Assembly: GCA_023415205.1 (NCBI GenBank)
Contig: JAEZLR010000038.1
Span: 51,074-115,073 of the forward strand
Reading direction: 5' to 3'
Length of the DNA: 64,000 bases
Origin: Bacillota bacterium
GTDB lineage: Bacteria; Bacillota; Clostridia; DSM-8532
Below the pieces are notes generated by a model, which had not been told where the DNA came from, did not search any database, and worked only from the letters and a program-made list of their open reading frames with translations. A program made the position numbers and the translations under genes. Numbering within the stretch: the first letter of the stretch is position 1; the number at the start of each line of letters is the position of its first letter. Shown piece by piece: positions 8,289 through 16,831 of this stretch.

Positions 8289-9020
8289 CTACAGTCTACA
8301 GTTTTTGTTTCCACACAGGTTGTCGGTGCAGTTCTGACATTTCAGGGCTGCGTTTGTTTCTTCGAAGAATCTTTCGGGATGGAGGAAGAAACATATCTCC
8401 CATACGAGGAAAACGGCTATGGCCAGAGCGAAGAGACTGATTGCATAGAATCCCAGGGTAAAGAGTAACGGAGAAAACATCATCATATGATCCCAATTAA
8501 AAATTCGACAGGTGGTACAGCAACGATTTTTCAGAATCAAGACCCTAAAAGGACACCAAAAGAGGACGAAGGTCAGATCTAAGACATAGAACACCACTGA
8601 AAAGAGGAAGAGCTCCTTTTTCGTTATCCACTTCATCATCCACAGAACGCCGATTCCAGCCACAAGTATTACCCAGATCAGTAGAACCTTTAAAGAATCA
8701 ATCCCGCCTTTCTTAACAAAGGCGACGAGCTCTTTTCTATCCAGCAATTTCTTCATGGGCTGATAAAATTCCTTGAATTGTTTCACTGAGCCTAAGGGTA
8801 AGTAACCCTTTGCCGGTATCAATTGAAGAACCATACCCACAATCCATCCAGCCCAGAGCAAATGGAGCCAAGAAAATGTGCTGAAAAAATTAAACCCGTC
8901 CAGAACAGAAAAGCTCTGTGGATCAGCAAAACACATGACGATTACAAAAGCCAGTACAGAAAGCCGAAACAGGTATCTTGTCTTATATAGTTTTCTCAAT
9001 TGAGGAAGTTTAGTTTTCAT
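8289..9020 (-). CDS. cysteine-rich multi-pass membrane protein, function unknown
   Basis: A 243-residue protein with about five predicted membrane segments (around residues 18-34, 48-67, 110-128, 138-156 and 184-213). Cysteines cluster near two helices: Cys156, Cys167, Cys168 and Cys171 before helix 5, and Cys228, Cys231, Cys236 and Cys241 in the C-terminal tail. The spacing suggests metal or Fe-S ligation or disulfides. I do not recognise a named family. It converges with the HemN-like gene (22 bp apart) and is preceded by a striking symmetric promoter region at 9083-9133. Confidence 0.7.
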   Translation of the reverse strand: MKTKLPQLRKLYKTRYLFRLSVLAFVIVMCFADPQSFSVLDGFNFFSTFSWLHLLWAGWIVGMVLQLIPAKGYLPLGSVKQFKEFYQPMKKLLDRKELVAFVKKGGIDSLKVLLIWVILVAGIGVLWMMKWITKKELFLFSVVFYVLDLTFVLFWCPFRVLILKNRCCTTCRIFNWDHMMMFSPLLFTLGFYAISLFALAIAVFLVWEICFFLHPERFFEETNAALKCQNCTDNLCGNKNCRL

Positions 9021-9082
9021 GTTTTAATGCTCACATCACTCTTTTTCCTTTATTCGCAACCATGGAGTTCGTTGCAAAAAAA

Positions 9083-9133
9083 CGTTTGACACACATAATA
9101 TTATATATTTTATAATACGATGTATGTCAAACG
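9083..9133 (-). promoter_or_regulatory. symmetric (bidirectional) promoter/operator inverted repeat
   Basis: Two 14-bp arms, CGTTTGACACACAT (9083-9096) and ATGTATGTCAAACG (9120-9133), form an inverted repeat with 13 of 14 matches. Each arm supplies a consensus TTGACA on its own strand, and the AT-rich centre supplies TATAAT or TATATA on both strands at 17-19 bp. The minus-strand copy points to the membrane protein starting at 9020, about 60 bp away. The plus-strand copy would run into the end of a minus-strand gene. The rest of the 9021-9187 gap holds nothing else evident. Confidence 0.55.
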
Positions 9134-9187
9134 AAATTTCTCCCGTTTTGCAGGATTCCTTAACCAAAGCGTGTAAGCTTGAGAGTT

Positions 9188-9844
9188 CTATACTTCGGTT
9201 CCAAAGATAATTTTTGTGAATAGTGTCCGCGTTCTATCCGGGCCAAGCATCTTAAGGAATATATTGGTGGAAGGACCGCCATTCTTCAAAAGCCCATTGA
9301 CATACTCAGCGGATTTAGCACGTTTTTTGTCCCTGTCAGGGCAAAGCTCAGCGGTCTTAAAACACTCCAAATACTCGTCCACAAAAGTAAGGAACGCGTT
9401 TTCAAAATCGGATTGATGCTTTTTCCCAGCCCGTTTAGCAAAAGAGGGGCTGAGCTTCATATCATCATACCAATGCTTGCCCAGATCATGGTCGGGTAAA
9501 TGGCAAAGCTTCTGTTTAATGCTCATGAGAGCATTAAGGTCGCACTCGGTGCCAATGAAGGTATCATAGAGCTCCACGAGCAAGGTTTTTTTAGTAAAGA
9601 CCGTCATGTAATCAAAGGACAAAAGGGGAAGGTCTCGTTCAATGGGATTAATCACCAGCATCTCCATGGTAAATAGCCCCATAAGCCCTTTAACCTCCAT
9701 GGAGGAAACATTACCAAGACCTTCACCGGTGAACCAGCGTATGGTAAACCGCATGGGTCCATATTTGATCTTTGAAAACTCACCTGGGTCCCGCTCCGTC
9801 AAGGGATAAGCGTTCATTAATTTTGCAAGTGCTTGATTAACCAT
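9188..9844 (-). CDS. protein resembling ferredoxin-dependent bilin reductases
   Basis: A 218-residue protein, last gene of a six-gene minus-strand operon. The order of features recalls the FDBR (HY2/PcyA) fold: an early strand pair ending in MEMLVINPIERDLPLLSFDY, corresponding to the family's 'P...LPi.g.D' strand; a long helical segment; then a C-terminal NGGPSTNIFLKMLGPDRT and TKIIFGTE, matching the family's 'R.vL...fG..w...y...vlF' ending. The match is by eye and remote, so bilin binding is inference. ATG at 9844 follows AGGAGG and overlaps the preceding gene by 8 bp. Alternatives are an unrelated reductase or a conserved protein of unknown function. Confidence 0.45.
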   Translation of the reverse strand: MVNQALAKLMNAYPLTERDPGEFSKIKYGPMRFTIRWFTGEGLGNVSSMEVKGLMGLFTMEMLVINPIERDLPLLSFDYMTVFTKKTLLVELYDTFIGTECDLNALMSIKQKLCHLPDHDLGKHWYDDMKLSPSFAKRAGKKHQSDFENAFLTFVDEYLECFKTAELCPDRDKKRAKSAEYVNGLLKNGGPSTNIFLKMLGPDRTRTLFTKIIFGTEV

Positions 9845-10481
9845 CCAATCCTCCTAATAACGCGTCAGGTTTATAAAGTCCAGCCTTATGCAGCATCATT
9901 ACCCCACCCAGGAGAGCACCTTGGGACACGATATTCGTAAACTGAGCAATCCAATGCATGGTTGAAGAATCATCGAATTTTGCTGAAAGATAGCCCATGC
10001 CTAACATCGTGATAAAGGAGGTTATAAAGAGTATCATGGCTAAAGGACGTTTCATGCGTCGTGCAATGACAAATAAAAGCCACTGGGTACCGGCGCATCC
10101 CAAGGTTTGCCCGACGATGAATAGTAGATTACTATTATACACGGGAACCATACCCACACCGCACAAAGGGAGGCTGCTTTTTTCCTTTCGGGTAAGCATG
10201 GCGATAAGGGATATGAATACCAGCAGAAAGCCTGGGGCCTGGATGGGGAAAAAGGCAAGGTCAAGGGCAACAAAATCACATATATTGAGGGCATAGAGTA
10301 TTTTCCATGCTGCTTTATACAATCCGCTTATCAGTACCATAACTGCACCAGCGGCCAAAAGTGCAAATGCCCCCTTGACCATTTTATTATAAAGGTCACG
10401 TGCCAGTATCACCGCCGAGACGGAGAACAATAGAACAGGAATAAAATCAACCAGAGCCATTGAAACATTAATACCGTTCAT
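9837..10481 (-). CDS. multi-pass membrane protein, function unknown
   Basis: A 214-residue protein with about six or seven hydrophobic helices and few charged loops. Start ATG at 10481 follows GGGTGG. I see no motif that names a family; the overall look is of a small sensor-like or transport-like inner-membrane protein. It lies between the DUF1295-type gene (139 bp upstream) and the bilin-reductase-like gene, which it overlaps by 8 bp, implying translational coupling and a shared process. Confidence 0.65.
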   Translation of the reverse strand: MNGINVSMALVDFIPVLLFSVSAVILARDLYNKMVKGAFALLAAGAVMVLISGLYKAAWKILYALNICDFVALDLAFFPIQAPGFLLVFISLIAMLTRKEKSSLPLCGVGMVPVYNSNLLFIVGQTLGCAGTQWLLFVIARRMKRPLAMILFITSFITMLGMGYLSAKFDDSSTMHWIAQFTNIVSQGALLGGVMMLHKAGLYKPDALLGGLDG

Positions 10482-10619
10482 AGCGCCACCCTTAATCCTT
10501 TATTTTTAATGTGGATCCCACTCGCCATCTAAAGATTCCAACGCAAACAAAGGTCATTCCTTGTGTGACCAGTGATGCGTTCGGTTACCTGTGCGAACCG
10601 GGTCCTAAGAGCCGTCTCA

Positions 10620-11444
10620 CTACTTGATAAAATCCCATTTGAGGAGACTGTGAAGCGGAATGAAGGGGATGAGAATCGGGGTTCTTTTCACATAGGCCTG
10701 GTAGTCCTCACGCTGGCCATAGCTTTTATTTTGTCTTGTTTCAAGGCGTTTGGCGCCACTGAACATGACATAGAGGATGAGAATGTAGCCCAGAATGGCC
10801 ATCACCCATTGCCAAATACCCTGAAGCCCACCAAAAGCGGAAACGAATACACCCGTCCAGAAGAGAATCTCACCAAAATAATTGGGGCAGCGCACAAACT
10901 TATAGAGCCCCCTATCACAGAAACGGCCGGGGTCCTGTTTCTTGGCAGCACTTTTCTGCATGTCGGAAACGGTTTCAATGACCAGAGCCAAAGCCATGAT
11001 GAACGCCCCGATCCACGGCAATATACCTTGCTGGAGGTTGTTGGCAATACGATAGGAGATAGGGGATGTTTGGGCCACATATAAAGCGATGACACTAATC
11101 CAAATGACCACCTTGACGAAAAGGGGCATGGGTTTTTCGGATTTTGTCGTCTCTTCAAGGGTTTTACGATAGGAGAGGCTTTTAAGCTCCCGGACAATGA
11201 GAAAGCCACTGAGGCGAATGCCGTAGATGATGAGCAACAGACATTGAATCAGGCATGCGCCGGACAGAGCGGTATGAAACATGATGATAAGCGTGATACC
11301 CACGCCGCTTACGGCCAGTCCATAGCCGATGGAAAGAAAGTAAACAAATTTATAAAAGCCTACTGCTGAAAGGACTGCGCATACAATGGCCAATATCCCG
11401 ATGAGTGGTGGAAAAGCAAGATTCCAAGCTTCTTGAAACGTCAT
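10620..11444 (-). CDS. DUF1295 / steroid 5-alpha-reductase-like membrane protein
   Basis: A 274-residue polytopic protein. The C-terminal third carries the DUF1295/ICMT-type signature FCDRGLYKFVRCPNYFGEILFWTGVF, where the R-x-P-N-Y-x-G-E motif binds NADPH (reductases) or SAM (isoprenylcysteine methyltransferases). The surrounding sequence fits DUF1295 better. Start ATG at 11444 follows GGGGGGT; an in-frame TTG at 11459 abuts the previous stop and is less likely. It lies in the TetR-headed operon, consistent with reduction of a hydrophobic substrate at the membrane. Substrate unknown. Confidence 0.75.
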   Translation of the reverse strand: MTFQEAWNLAFPPLIGILAIVCAVLSAVGFYKFVYFLSIGYGLAVSGVGITLIIMFHTALSGACLIQCLLLIIYGIRLSGFLIVRELKSLSYRKTLEETTKSEKPMPLFVKVVIWISVIALYVAQTSPISYRIANNLQQGILPWIGAFIMALALVIETVSDMQKSAAKKQDPGRFCDRGLYKFVRCPNYFGEILFWTGVFVSAFGGLQGIWQWVMAILGYILILYVMFSGAKRLETRQNKSYGQREDYQAYVKRTPILIPFIPLHSLLKWDFIK

Positions 11445-11459
11445 AGTGATACCCCCCAA

Positions 11460-12302
11460 TTAATAACAGCTTTTAATGTATTCTTTAAAGCTCAACTTTC
11501 CGTATTTGTGATCGGCGACCATTTCTTCCGATAGGGTCCATTTTGAAAACTTGATAATGGCTTCTTTACCATTCTTTTTACGCTTGGCCAAAGCAGCCAG
11601 AATGGTGAATAGGAACGCAGGGGCCCGCTTAATCACAGCAGGCTTTCCTGCCGCTTCAAAAAACATACGTGCAATTTCTTCATAGGAATAGGTTTCTGTG
11701 CCGCCGATATCATAGGTAACATTCTCATCATTCATATGTAACAGGACAAAATCGGCAAGGTCGGTGGTGTCTATTACATTGGCATGTACGGGCTTTTTGC
11801 CCAGTAATGTCACGGTACCCTTTTCGATCATGGGCATAAACACTTTTGCAATGTCGTAAAAATAGCCAGTAGGGCGGTGGATGACATAGGCTATTCCACT
11901 CTTTTTCAGTTCCTGTTCAAAAAGATGCTTAGCATGGAGCATGGGCACTGAAGGGTCCCCATCTGCTTTAAGCACTGAAATGTAAATAAATTTCTTTACA
12001 CCGGCGGCCTTGGCCTCTTCCAGAAGATTTAAATTACCCTGATAATCGATATCGTAATTGGTCACCGTTGCTGATGAACCAGTCAGGCCGACGGTTGTGA
12101 TAACGATTTCAGCACCCTGGCATAGGCCAGTGAGAGAAGCCTTATGGGTGATATCCACTTGTTTGGAAGTGATTTTACCTTTAACCTCCGGGATGTCCCG
12201 CGCCACCATGTCCAGTGCGGTCACCTCATGGCCGTCGCGTACCAAGGCGCGAAGTATGTCGCTGCCTAGCTTTCCAAATGCTCCTGCAAGAACTACTTTC
12301 AT
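11460..12302 (-). CDS. atypical SDR / NmrA-like NAD(P)H-binding protein
   Basis: A 280-residue Rossmann protein. The N-terminus MKVVLAGAFGKLGSDILRAL has the GxxGxxG dinucleotide motif, followed by an ADxVA-like acidic strand end (TALDMVARDI) and YISVLKADGD, typical of atypical short-chain dehydrogenases that often lack the YxxxK catalytic pair. ATG at 12302 is placed 5 bp after GGAGTGAGG; an in-frame GTG at 12311 lies inside that ribosome binding site. Its stop is adjacent to the next gene's ribosome binding site. It may be an oxidoreductase or a redox-sensing partner. Confidence 0.78.
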   Translation of the reverse strand: MKVVLAGAFGKLGSDILRALVRDGHEVTALDMVARDIPEVKGKITSKQVDITHKASLTGLCQGAEIVITTVGLTGSSATVTNYDIDYQGNLNLLEEAKAAGVKKFIYISVLKADGDPSVPMLHAKHLFEQELKKSGIAYVIHRPTGYFYDIAKVFMPMIEKGTVTLLGKKPVHANVIDTTDLADFVLLHMNDENVTYDIGGTETYSYEEIARMFFEAAGKPAVIKRAPAFLFTILAALAKRKKNGKEAIIKFSKWTLSEEMVADHKYGKLSFKEYIKSCY

Positions 12303-12364
12303 AAACCTCACTCCAATCCTTTATTAATTTCCTTACAGAATAATCTGTAGGATAAGGCACTCAA

Positions 12365-13291
12365 CTATTTCATTTTCTCCTTTGCCCGCTTATCATTGAT
12401 GATCTTCATATGCTCTGCATTAATCAGTGAAACATTGTTTTCCCTCGCCCAGGCCACACATCCTCTAAGGGCGGTGGGTAGGAAAATACGCGGTACTTTA
12501 ACAAGCATGGCGCAAGCATCATCAGTGAATTTCACCACATCGTCAATGCGGTCAGCGGCATATCGGACGGAATCAATGGAAGCCTCGCGTATGGGTAAAA
12601 GCTGAGCGTGGGGGCGACGGAACCGTGTATACCAGAAGTTTTTACTGTCCCGATAGCCGTAGTCCACAGGGACATTGGGAAAAGAGCCTCCACGAACACC
12701 GTTGACAATAGCGTCATAGTATTTTTCTTTCATCAAAATCTTGTCTACCCTTAGAATGAAGTGGGCACCAAATTTTGATGTGATGCCATTAAAATCATGA
12801 TAAGGAGGTTCGTAACCATCCAGGCAGCCCGGTTTATCGGCTTGGGCACCATCCAGCTCACGCATCCAGGTGCATTCAAATACCTGGTAGGCTTCTTTCA
12901 CAACCTTGGGGAAGTCTTCCTCGGGATGTTCTGCTGCCATCTGCCCGTCTTCAAGGGTGAAGGAGCAGTCTTTCATTTTCTCCTGGGGCTTATCCCCGGG
13001 AAAGCCAAGGCGAACCGCCTCTTTAAAGTATTTCTTCTCATCAGTAATGAAATTAAGGCTGCACTTTCCGTAGCGGAGCAAATGCTGTGACGTATTAGAA
13101 GAATTACGCGCACACAAAAGCATGGCGTAATAATCCTTGCCCGCCACATAGTAGGGCTGAACCAAAGAATAAGGGCCTAAGGATGTTGACCCATCCTCTG
13201 CCAGTGTGCCGATCAATACGGTCGGCATGGGAAAGAAGGCAGAGGTTTGATAAAAGTTGTCCACGATCCGAAGATTTTTGAAACTGCTCAT
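12365..13291 (-). CDS. flavin reductase-like (FMN-binding split barrel) protein
   Basis: A 308-residue protein. The N-terminal two thirds show the flavin-reductase-like split barrel: FFPMPTVLIGTLAEDGSTSLGPYSLVQPY, then YYAMLLCARNSSNTSQHLLRYGKCSLNF, the usual FMN phosphate-binding and Nx(S/T)xxN region. Such proteins bind FMN and often work as flavoredoxins or reductases. The start ATG overlaps the TetR stop by 4 bp (ATGA) and follows GGAGG, so it is the first enzyme of the operon and translationally coupled to the regulator. Confidence 0.82.
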   Translation of the reverse strand: MSSFKNLRIVDNFYQTSAFFPMPTVLIGTLAEDGSTSLGPYSLVQPYYVAGKDYYAMLLCARNSSNTSQHLLRYGKCSLNFITDEKKYFKEAVRLGFPGDKPQEKMKDCSFTLEDGQMAAEHPEEDFPKVVKEAYQVFECTWMRELDGAQADKPGCLDGYEPPYHDFNGITSKFGAHFILRVDKILMKEKYYDAIVNGVRGGSFPNVPVDYGYRDSKNFWYTRFRRPHAQLLPIREASIDSVRYAADRIDDVVKFTDDACAMLVKVPRIFLPTALRGCVAWARENNVSLINAEHMKIINDKRAKEKMK

Positions 13292-13839
13292 GTTTTCTCC
13301 TCCTTACCTTTATTAACAAACATACGGTCCAACAGGTTCGCTAGGGATTTGAAGTTGTTTTGATTGACAGCAGCAAGTAACAGATTTTCGGCAACAAAGT
13401 TTTCAAGGAACGTATCTTCTTGTGCATGAAAGCGAACAAGCAAGTCATGGATGATTTCGGAAAGCTGGTTGATCAAAAGACCATGTCGTTCCGAATAATC
13501 AGAGGCGAATTGACTGGTCAATGAATACTGTGACCAAACCCCTTTGTATACGGAAGAAAAGTGTTCTATTTCTTTATAGATATGATTGAGCCCATCGGTA
13601 ATGGTATCTGATTGGCTCGAACCTTGACGCATCGCCAAAAGCGCCTCATTCCAGTCCTCAAGCATGACTGATGCGGCGAGGAGATCCTTGGAGGGAAAGT
13701 AATTATAAATGGTGCCTACGGCTATACCACACTTTTTTGCCACAGAACGTATGGTGAAGCCACTATAATCTGATTGAAGCAGTTCGCGTTTTGCGGCTTC
13801 AAGGGCTCTTCTTTTAACATTCTCGATTTGCTTAGGCAT
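13288..13839 (-). CDS. TetR family transcriptional regulator (operon head)
   Basis: The N-terminal helix-turn-helix reads TIRSVAKKCGIAVGTIYNYFPSKDLL, a standard TetR DNA-binding domain, followed by a helical ligand-binding domain; 183 residues. The start at 13839 (MPKQIENVKRR) is preferred because GAAGGTG precedes it and the domain normally begins about there; an in-frame ATG at 13890 would add 17 unrelated residues. It heads a minus-strand operon through to 9188 and probably regulates it in response to a small hydrophobic ligand. No clear palindromic operator was found upstream. Confidence 0.88.
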   Translation of the reverse strand: MPKQIENVKRRALEAAKRELLQSDYSGFTIRSVAKKCGIAVGTIYNYFPSKDLLAASVMLEDWNEALLAMRQGSSQSDTITDGLNHIYKEIEHFSSVYKGVWSQYSLTSQFASDYSERHGLLINQLSEIIHDLLVRFHAQEDTFLENFVAENLLLAAVNQNNFKSLANLLDRMFVNKGKEEKT

Positions 13840-13977
13840 ACCTGCACCTTCAATAGCCGAGCTCTTCAGGTTTTTTATGAACACGTTCATTTAAAGTATA
13901 GTACATTGTTTAAAAAATATCAATCTTTAATTCTCTATTTAGTACTTTATTTTTGGATCCTTTATAAAACTTTGTTT

Positions 13978-14031
13978 TTGTTTTATTAACCTCATATGCT
14001 ATAATTTATCATAACCATAAACGCGCGTTTA
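13978..14031 (+). promoter_or_regulatory. promoter and perfect 14-bp palindrome before the LytTR regulator
   Basis: TTGTTT (13978-13983), a 16-bp spacer and TATAAT (14000-14005) form a plausible promoter. A perfect palindrome TAAACGCGCGTTTA (14018-14031) follows immediately and ends 26 bp before the ATG at 14058. This placement suits a repressor or autoregulatory site. Confidence 0.5.
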
Positions 14032-14057
14032 AATTGATAGTGAAAGAGTGAGCCAAA

Positions 14058-14774
14058 ATGTATCGTATTGCCATATGCGATGATGAAAAAGCAATTTGTT
14101 ATCAAATTGAGCAAACTATACTAGATTATAAAAATACAATGCTTGAAGAAATTGAGGTGGATGTCTATTATTCAGGAGAGGAATTGTACAAATCCCTTTC
14201 AAATGGAAATGAATACGATATTCTGTTTTTAGATATTGAATTTAAACAGGTAAACGGCGTTAAGATAGGTGAAAAAATCCGTGAAGAACTAAAAAACGAA
14301 ACCATACAAATTGTTTATATTTCAGGCAGGCAAAGTTATGCTATGGAATTATTTAATATAAGACCGCTTAATTTCTTAGTAAAACCACTGGATTCGGATA
14401 GATTGATCAAGGTTCTTAAAAAAGGGATGGAATTATCAAGCAAAAAATATCTATACTTCACTTATAAACAGGGGCATAACATTAAGAAGATACCCCTAGG
14501 GAATATTCTGTACTTTGAGAGTATTAATAGACAGGTGAGGATGAAGACAGTCACAGACGAAATAATTTTTTATGGATCATTGGCAACTATATCTTCTCAT
14601 TTGAAAGGAAATCACTTTTATTATACCCATAAATCCTACTTAGTTAATTTTAATCATGTCATTGAATTCGGTTATGAACAGTTAATGATTTCAGATAAAA
14701 CCCTATTGCCGATAAGTCAATCAAAGCGAAAAAAAGTACGTGAGATACAACTAATAATGGAAAAGGAAAAGTAA
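14058..14774 (+). CDS. LytTR-family response regulator (AgrA-like)
   Basis: A 238-residue regulator with an N-terminal receiver domain (acidic CDDEKA, phospho-acceptor Asp in ILFLDIEF, Lys in FLVKPLD) and a C-terminal LytTR DNA-binding domain (GNILYFESINRQVRM ... FYYTHKSYLVNFNHV). It is two bases upstream of a GHKL histidine kinase, the usual AgrA/AgrC arrangement. No AgrB or AgrD gene accompanies it, so the signal may be something other than a cyclic peptide. A promoter with a palindrome lies just upstream. Confidence 0.92.
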   Translation: MYRIAICDDEKAICYQIEQTILDYKNTMLEEIEVDVYYSGEELYKSLSNGNEYDILFLDIEFKQVNGVKIGEKIREELKNETIQIVYISGRQSYAMELFNIRPLNFLVKPLDSDRLIKVLKKGMELSSKKYLYFTYKQGHNIKKIPLGNILYFESINRQVRMKTVTDEIIFYGSLATISSHLKGNHFYYTHKSYLVNFNHVIEFGYEQLMISDKTLLPISQSKRKKVREIQLIMEKEK

Positions 14775-14776
14775 AA

Positions 14777-16057
14777 ATGCAATTATCTGATTCCCAATGG
14801 GTCATCCTTTTTTTTATGATATTTGATACATACCTTTATTTTGTATATATGAGCACCCTATTCGGGAAGCCAAGAGTAAAAAAAATAATCATTGTATCCA
14901 CATTTGCAGGATACTATGTTCTGCTATCCGCGTTATTTTTATTTATCAACCTACCCATTATTATTCTCGTATACAATATTATAGCCTATTTGGCGTTAAC
15001 CTTTAATTATTCAGCGCACTTGACTAAGAGAGTGTTGTCTTCACTTACATTCTGTTTGGTGTCGGCGAGCATAGAGTTTATACTCTATATATTCTTTGAA
15101 CAAAATACTTTAATACAAAAGGCTGGTCAATTGTACATACCCATATGGCAAGCTGTTGTGGTAAGACTGATCATGTTTATTGCAGTTTATTTCTTAATCA
15201 TTTTGGCTAATATTAAAAATGATAGGCACCTGCCGCAAACGATATGGTATCAATTAATTCTGATTCCAGTCATATCCTTATTCTTATTTGTTAATCTAAC
15301 TTACCTTAATTTAAGCATGGGTAGAACAATCATCTTTATTGTTGCCATACTCATCATTAATCTTATAGCTATACGATTATATAAGGAAATATCTTCAAAG
15401 TATGAAGAGAAATATAAACAGCTTATTCTAGTGAAGCAAAATGAATACTATATCAACCAGTTTGCGCTGATGAATGAATCCATCAAAATGCGTAATGCAG
15501 AAAGACATGATTTTAATAATCATTTATCTGTTATTGCTTCCTTGATTCAAAGAAATGAACAGGCAAAAGCTAAAGAATACATTGCATCTGTTTTTGATGT
15601 TTACAGAAGTGTAAAGGAAGTTCACTATTCCGGAAATTTGGTGATAGATAGTATTATCAATTATAAAAAGGTTGAAGCGGAACAGAATGGCGTGAGTATT
15701 AATATAGAACTCAACATCCCAGAAAATTTAGGTGTTAACTCTTTTGATATGACAACCATATTAGGGAATATCATAGATAATGCCATTCACGCTACAAAGA
15801 AACTAGAAAAGGATAAGGTAATAGACTTAAGTATCAATTATAATAAAGGCCGGTTGTTCATAAAAATCAGTAACCCTTATAATGGTCAAATCAAGTATGA
15901 AAATAAGGAGTTAGTCACACTTCATGAGGATAGGGAGAGCCATGGAATTGGACTCAATAATGTAAAAGCTGTACTGGAGAGATATAACGGAACGCTCCAA
16001 GTGGAACACTCGGATTGTATATTTTCACTTATGTTGTTGATGTTTATAAAAAGCTAA
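14777..16057 (+). CDS. GHKL sensor histidine kinase (AgrC-like)
   Basis: A 426-residue kinase. About six membrane segments occupy residues 1-200, followed by a coiled linker. The phospho-acceptor is in RHDFNNHLSVI (H-D-x-x-N type, as in AgrC), the N box is GNIIDNAIHA and the G box is HGIGLNNVKAVLERYNG. There is no separate periplasmic sensor domain, so the ligand is probably sensed by the membrane bundle. It pairs with the LytTR regulator immediately upstream. Confidence 0.92.
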   Translation: MQLSDSQWVILFFMIFDTYLYFVYMSTLFGKPRVKKIIIVSTFAGYYVLLSALFLFINLPIIILVYNIIAYLALTFNYSAHLTKRVLSSLTFCLVSASIEFILYIFFEQNTLIQKAGQLYIPIWQAVVVRLIMFIAVYFLIILANIKNDRHLPQTIWYQLILIPVISLFLFVNLTYLNLSMGRTIIFIVAILIINLIAIRLYKEISSKYEEKYKQLILVKQNEYYINQFALMNESIKMRNAERHDFNNHLSVIASLIQRNEQAKAKEYIASVFDVYRSVKEVHYSGNLVIDSIINYKKVEAEQNGVSINIELNIPENLGVNSFDMTTILGNIIDNAIHATKKLEKDKVIDLSINYNKGRLFIKISNPYNGQIKYENKELVTLHEDRESHGIGLNNVKAVLERYNGTLQVEHSDCIFSLMLLMFIKS

Positions 16058-16438
16058 TCCAATGCATTGGATAAAATTCAAGGCATGATTTTTGAGCGCT
16101 ATTCCTTTCTAGGTTAGAATCCCCTAATATTATGGTTTTCTACAAAAAAACATATCAATTTCAACAATTTACAACAGAAACAGACATGGATCTGATACTA
16201 TAGGCGGGACTATTCTACTAATTTAAGTGAAGGTGGTACGATGACGAAAGATACAAAGTGCTTTTTAAGGATGATAGTTTTGCCCAGGGCATTACAGAAA
16301 CCTTAATGATCGGAGAAAAGATAAGTCCATTATTGCTTGTTTGAATCCTTGTTATTTGTGGATGAATTGAATGACTGTTAGGCCAGATTTGTAATCATAA
16401 TAATTTATTGCCATCTATTAATCGGTATGGAGGTATTT
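16058..16438 (+). other. 381-bp gap with a possible gene remnant
   Basis: No intact gene is evident. A 38-codon open stretch (16231-16344), containing DERYKVLFKDDSFAQG, looks protein-like but has no proper start and stops quickly; it may be the relic of a decayed gene. An overlapping ATG frame at 16241, with AGGTGG upstream, would encode only 21 residues. Confidence 0.25.
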
Positions 16439-16831
16439 ATGAAGAAAGCGGTAATCATACTCGTTATTATTGGTGCTATTGCATCTATAGGACTTGGTAT
16501 AAAGTGGATTTCAGACTTTAATGCATATAAAGCTGATATTGCATCTATATACGATCTATCGGAAGAAATATCAAATCCAGTACTAGAGGAGTCTCTAAAA
16601 GAAATTGAGGCATTGAGGAATTGTGCCTATGCTCTGATTGTCTGTGGAATTATTGCCATAGCCGCTCTGTTTTTAGTAGCGAAATTAGGGAAGCAGCTTG
16701 CCGCTGGGATAATACTCTTTACAGGAATTATTCCCGCATTCTTCTCTACATCTTGTTTAATATTCACATTTGTATTAATACTTGCAGGTATTTTGGGTTT
16801 GGTATCAAAGCCCAAGGTAAGTGCTGCATAG
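16439..16831 (+). CDS. small four-helix membrane protein (DUF4064-like)
   Basis: A 130-residue protein with an N-terminal hydrophobic helix, a short extracytoplasmic acidic loop (residues ~28-60) and three further helices, ending KPKVSAA. The layout resembles small DUF4064-type Firmicutes membrane proteins, but the assignment is loose. ATG at 16439 follows GGAGG; the in-frame ATG at 16427 overlaps that site. It lies downstream of the LytTR/GHKL pair and could be a target of it, which is inference from position only. Confidence 0.6.
   Translation: MKKAVIILVIIGAIASIGLGIKWISDFNAYKADIASIYDLSEEISNPVLEESLKEIEALRNCAYALIVCGIIAIAALFLVAKLGKQLAAGIILFTGIIPAFFSTSCLIFTFVLILAGILGLVSKPKVSAA

Noticed and set aside
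10572..11084. 170-codon plus-strand open frame
   Set aside because: Antisense shadow of the DUF1295-type gene, which has clear motifs on the minus strand.
13840..13890. Longer TetR start at 13890
   Set aside because: The added 17 residues are outside the TetR domain, while the ATG at 13839 has a GAAGGTG ribosome binding site.
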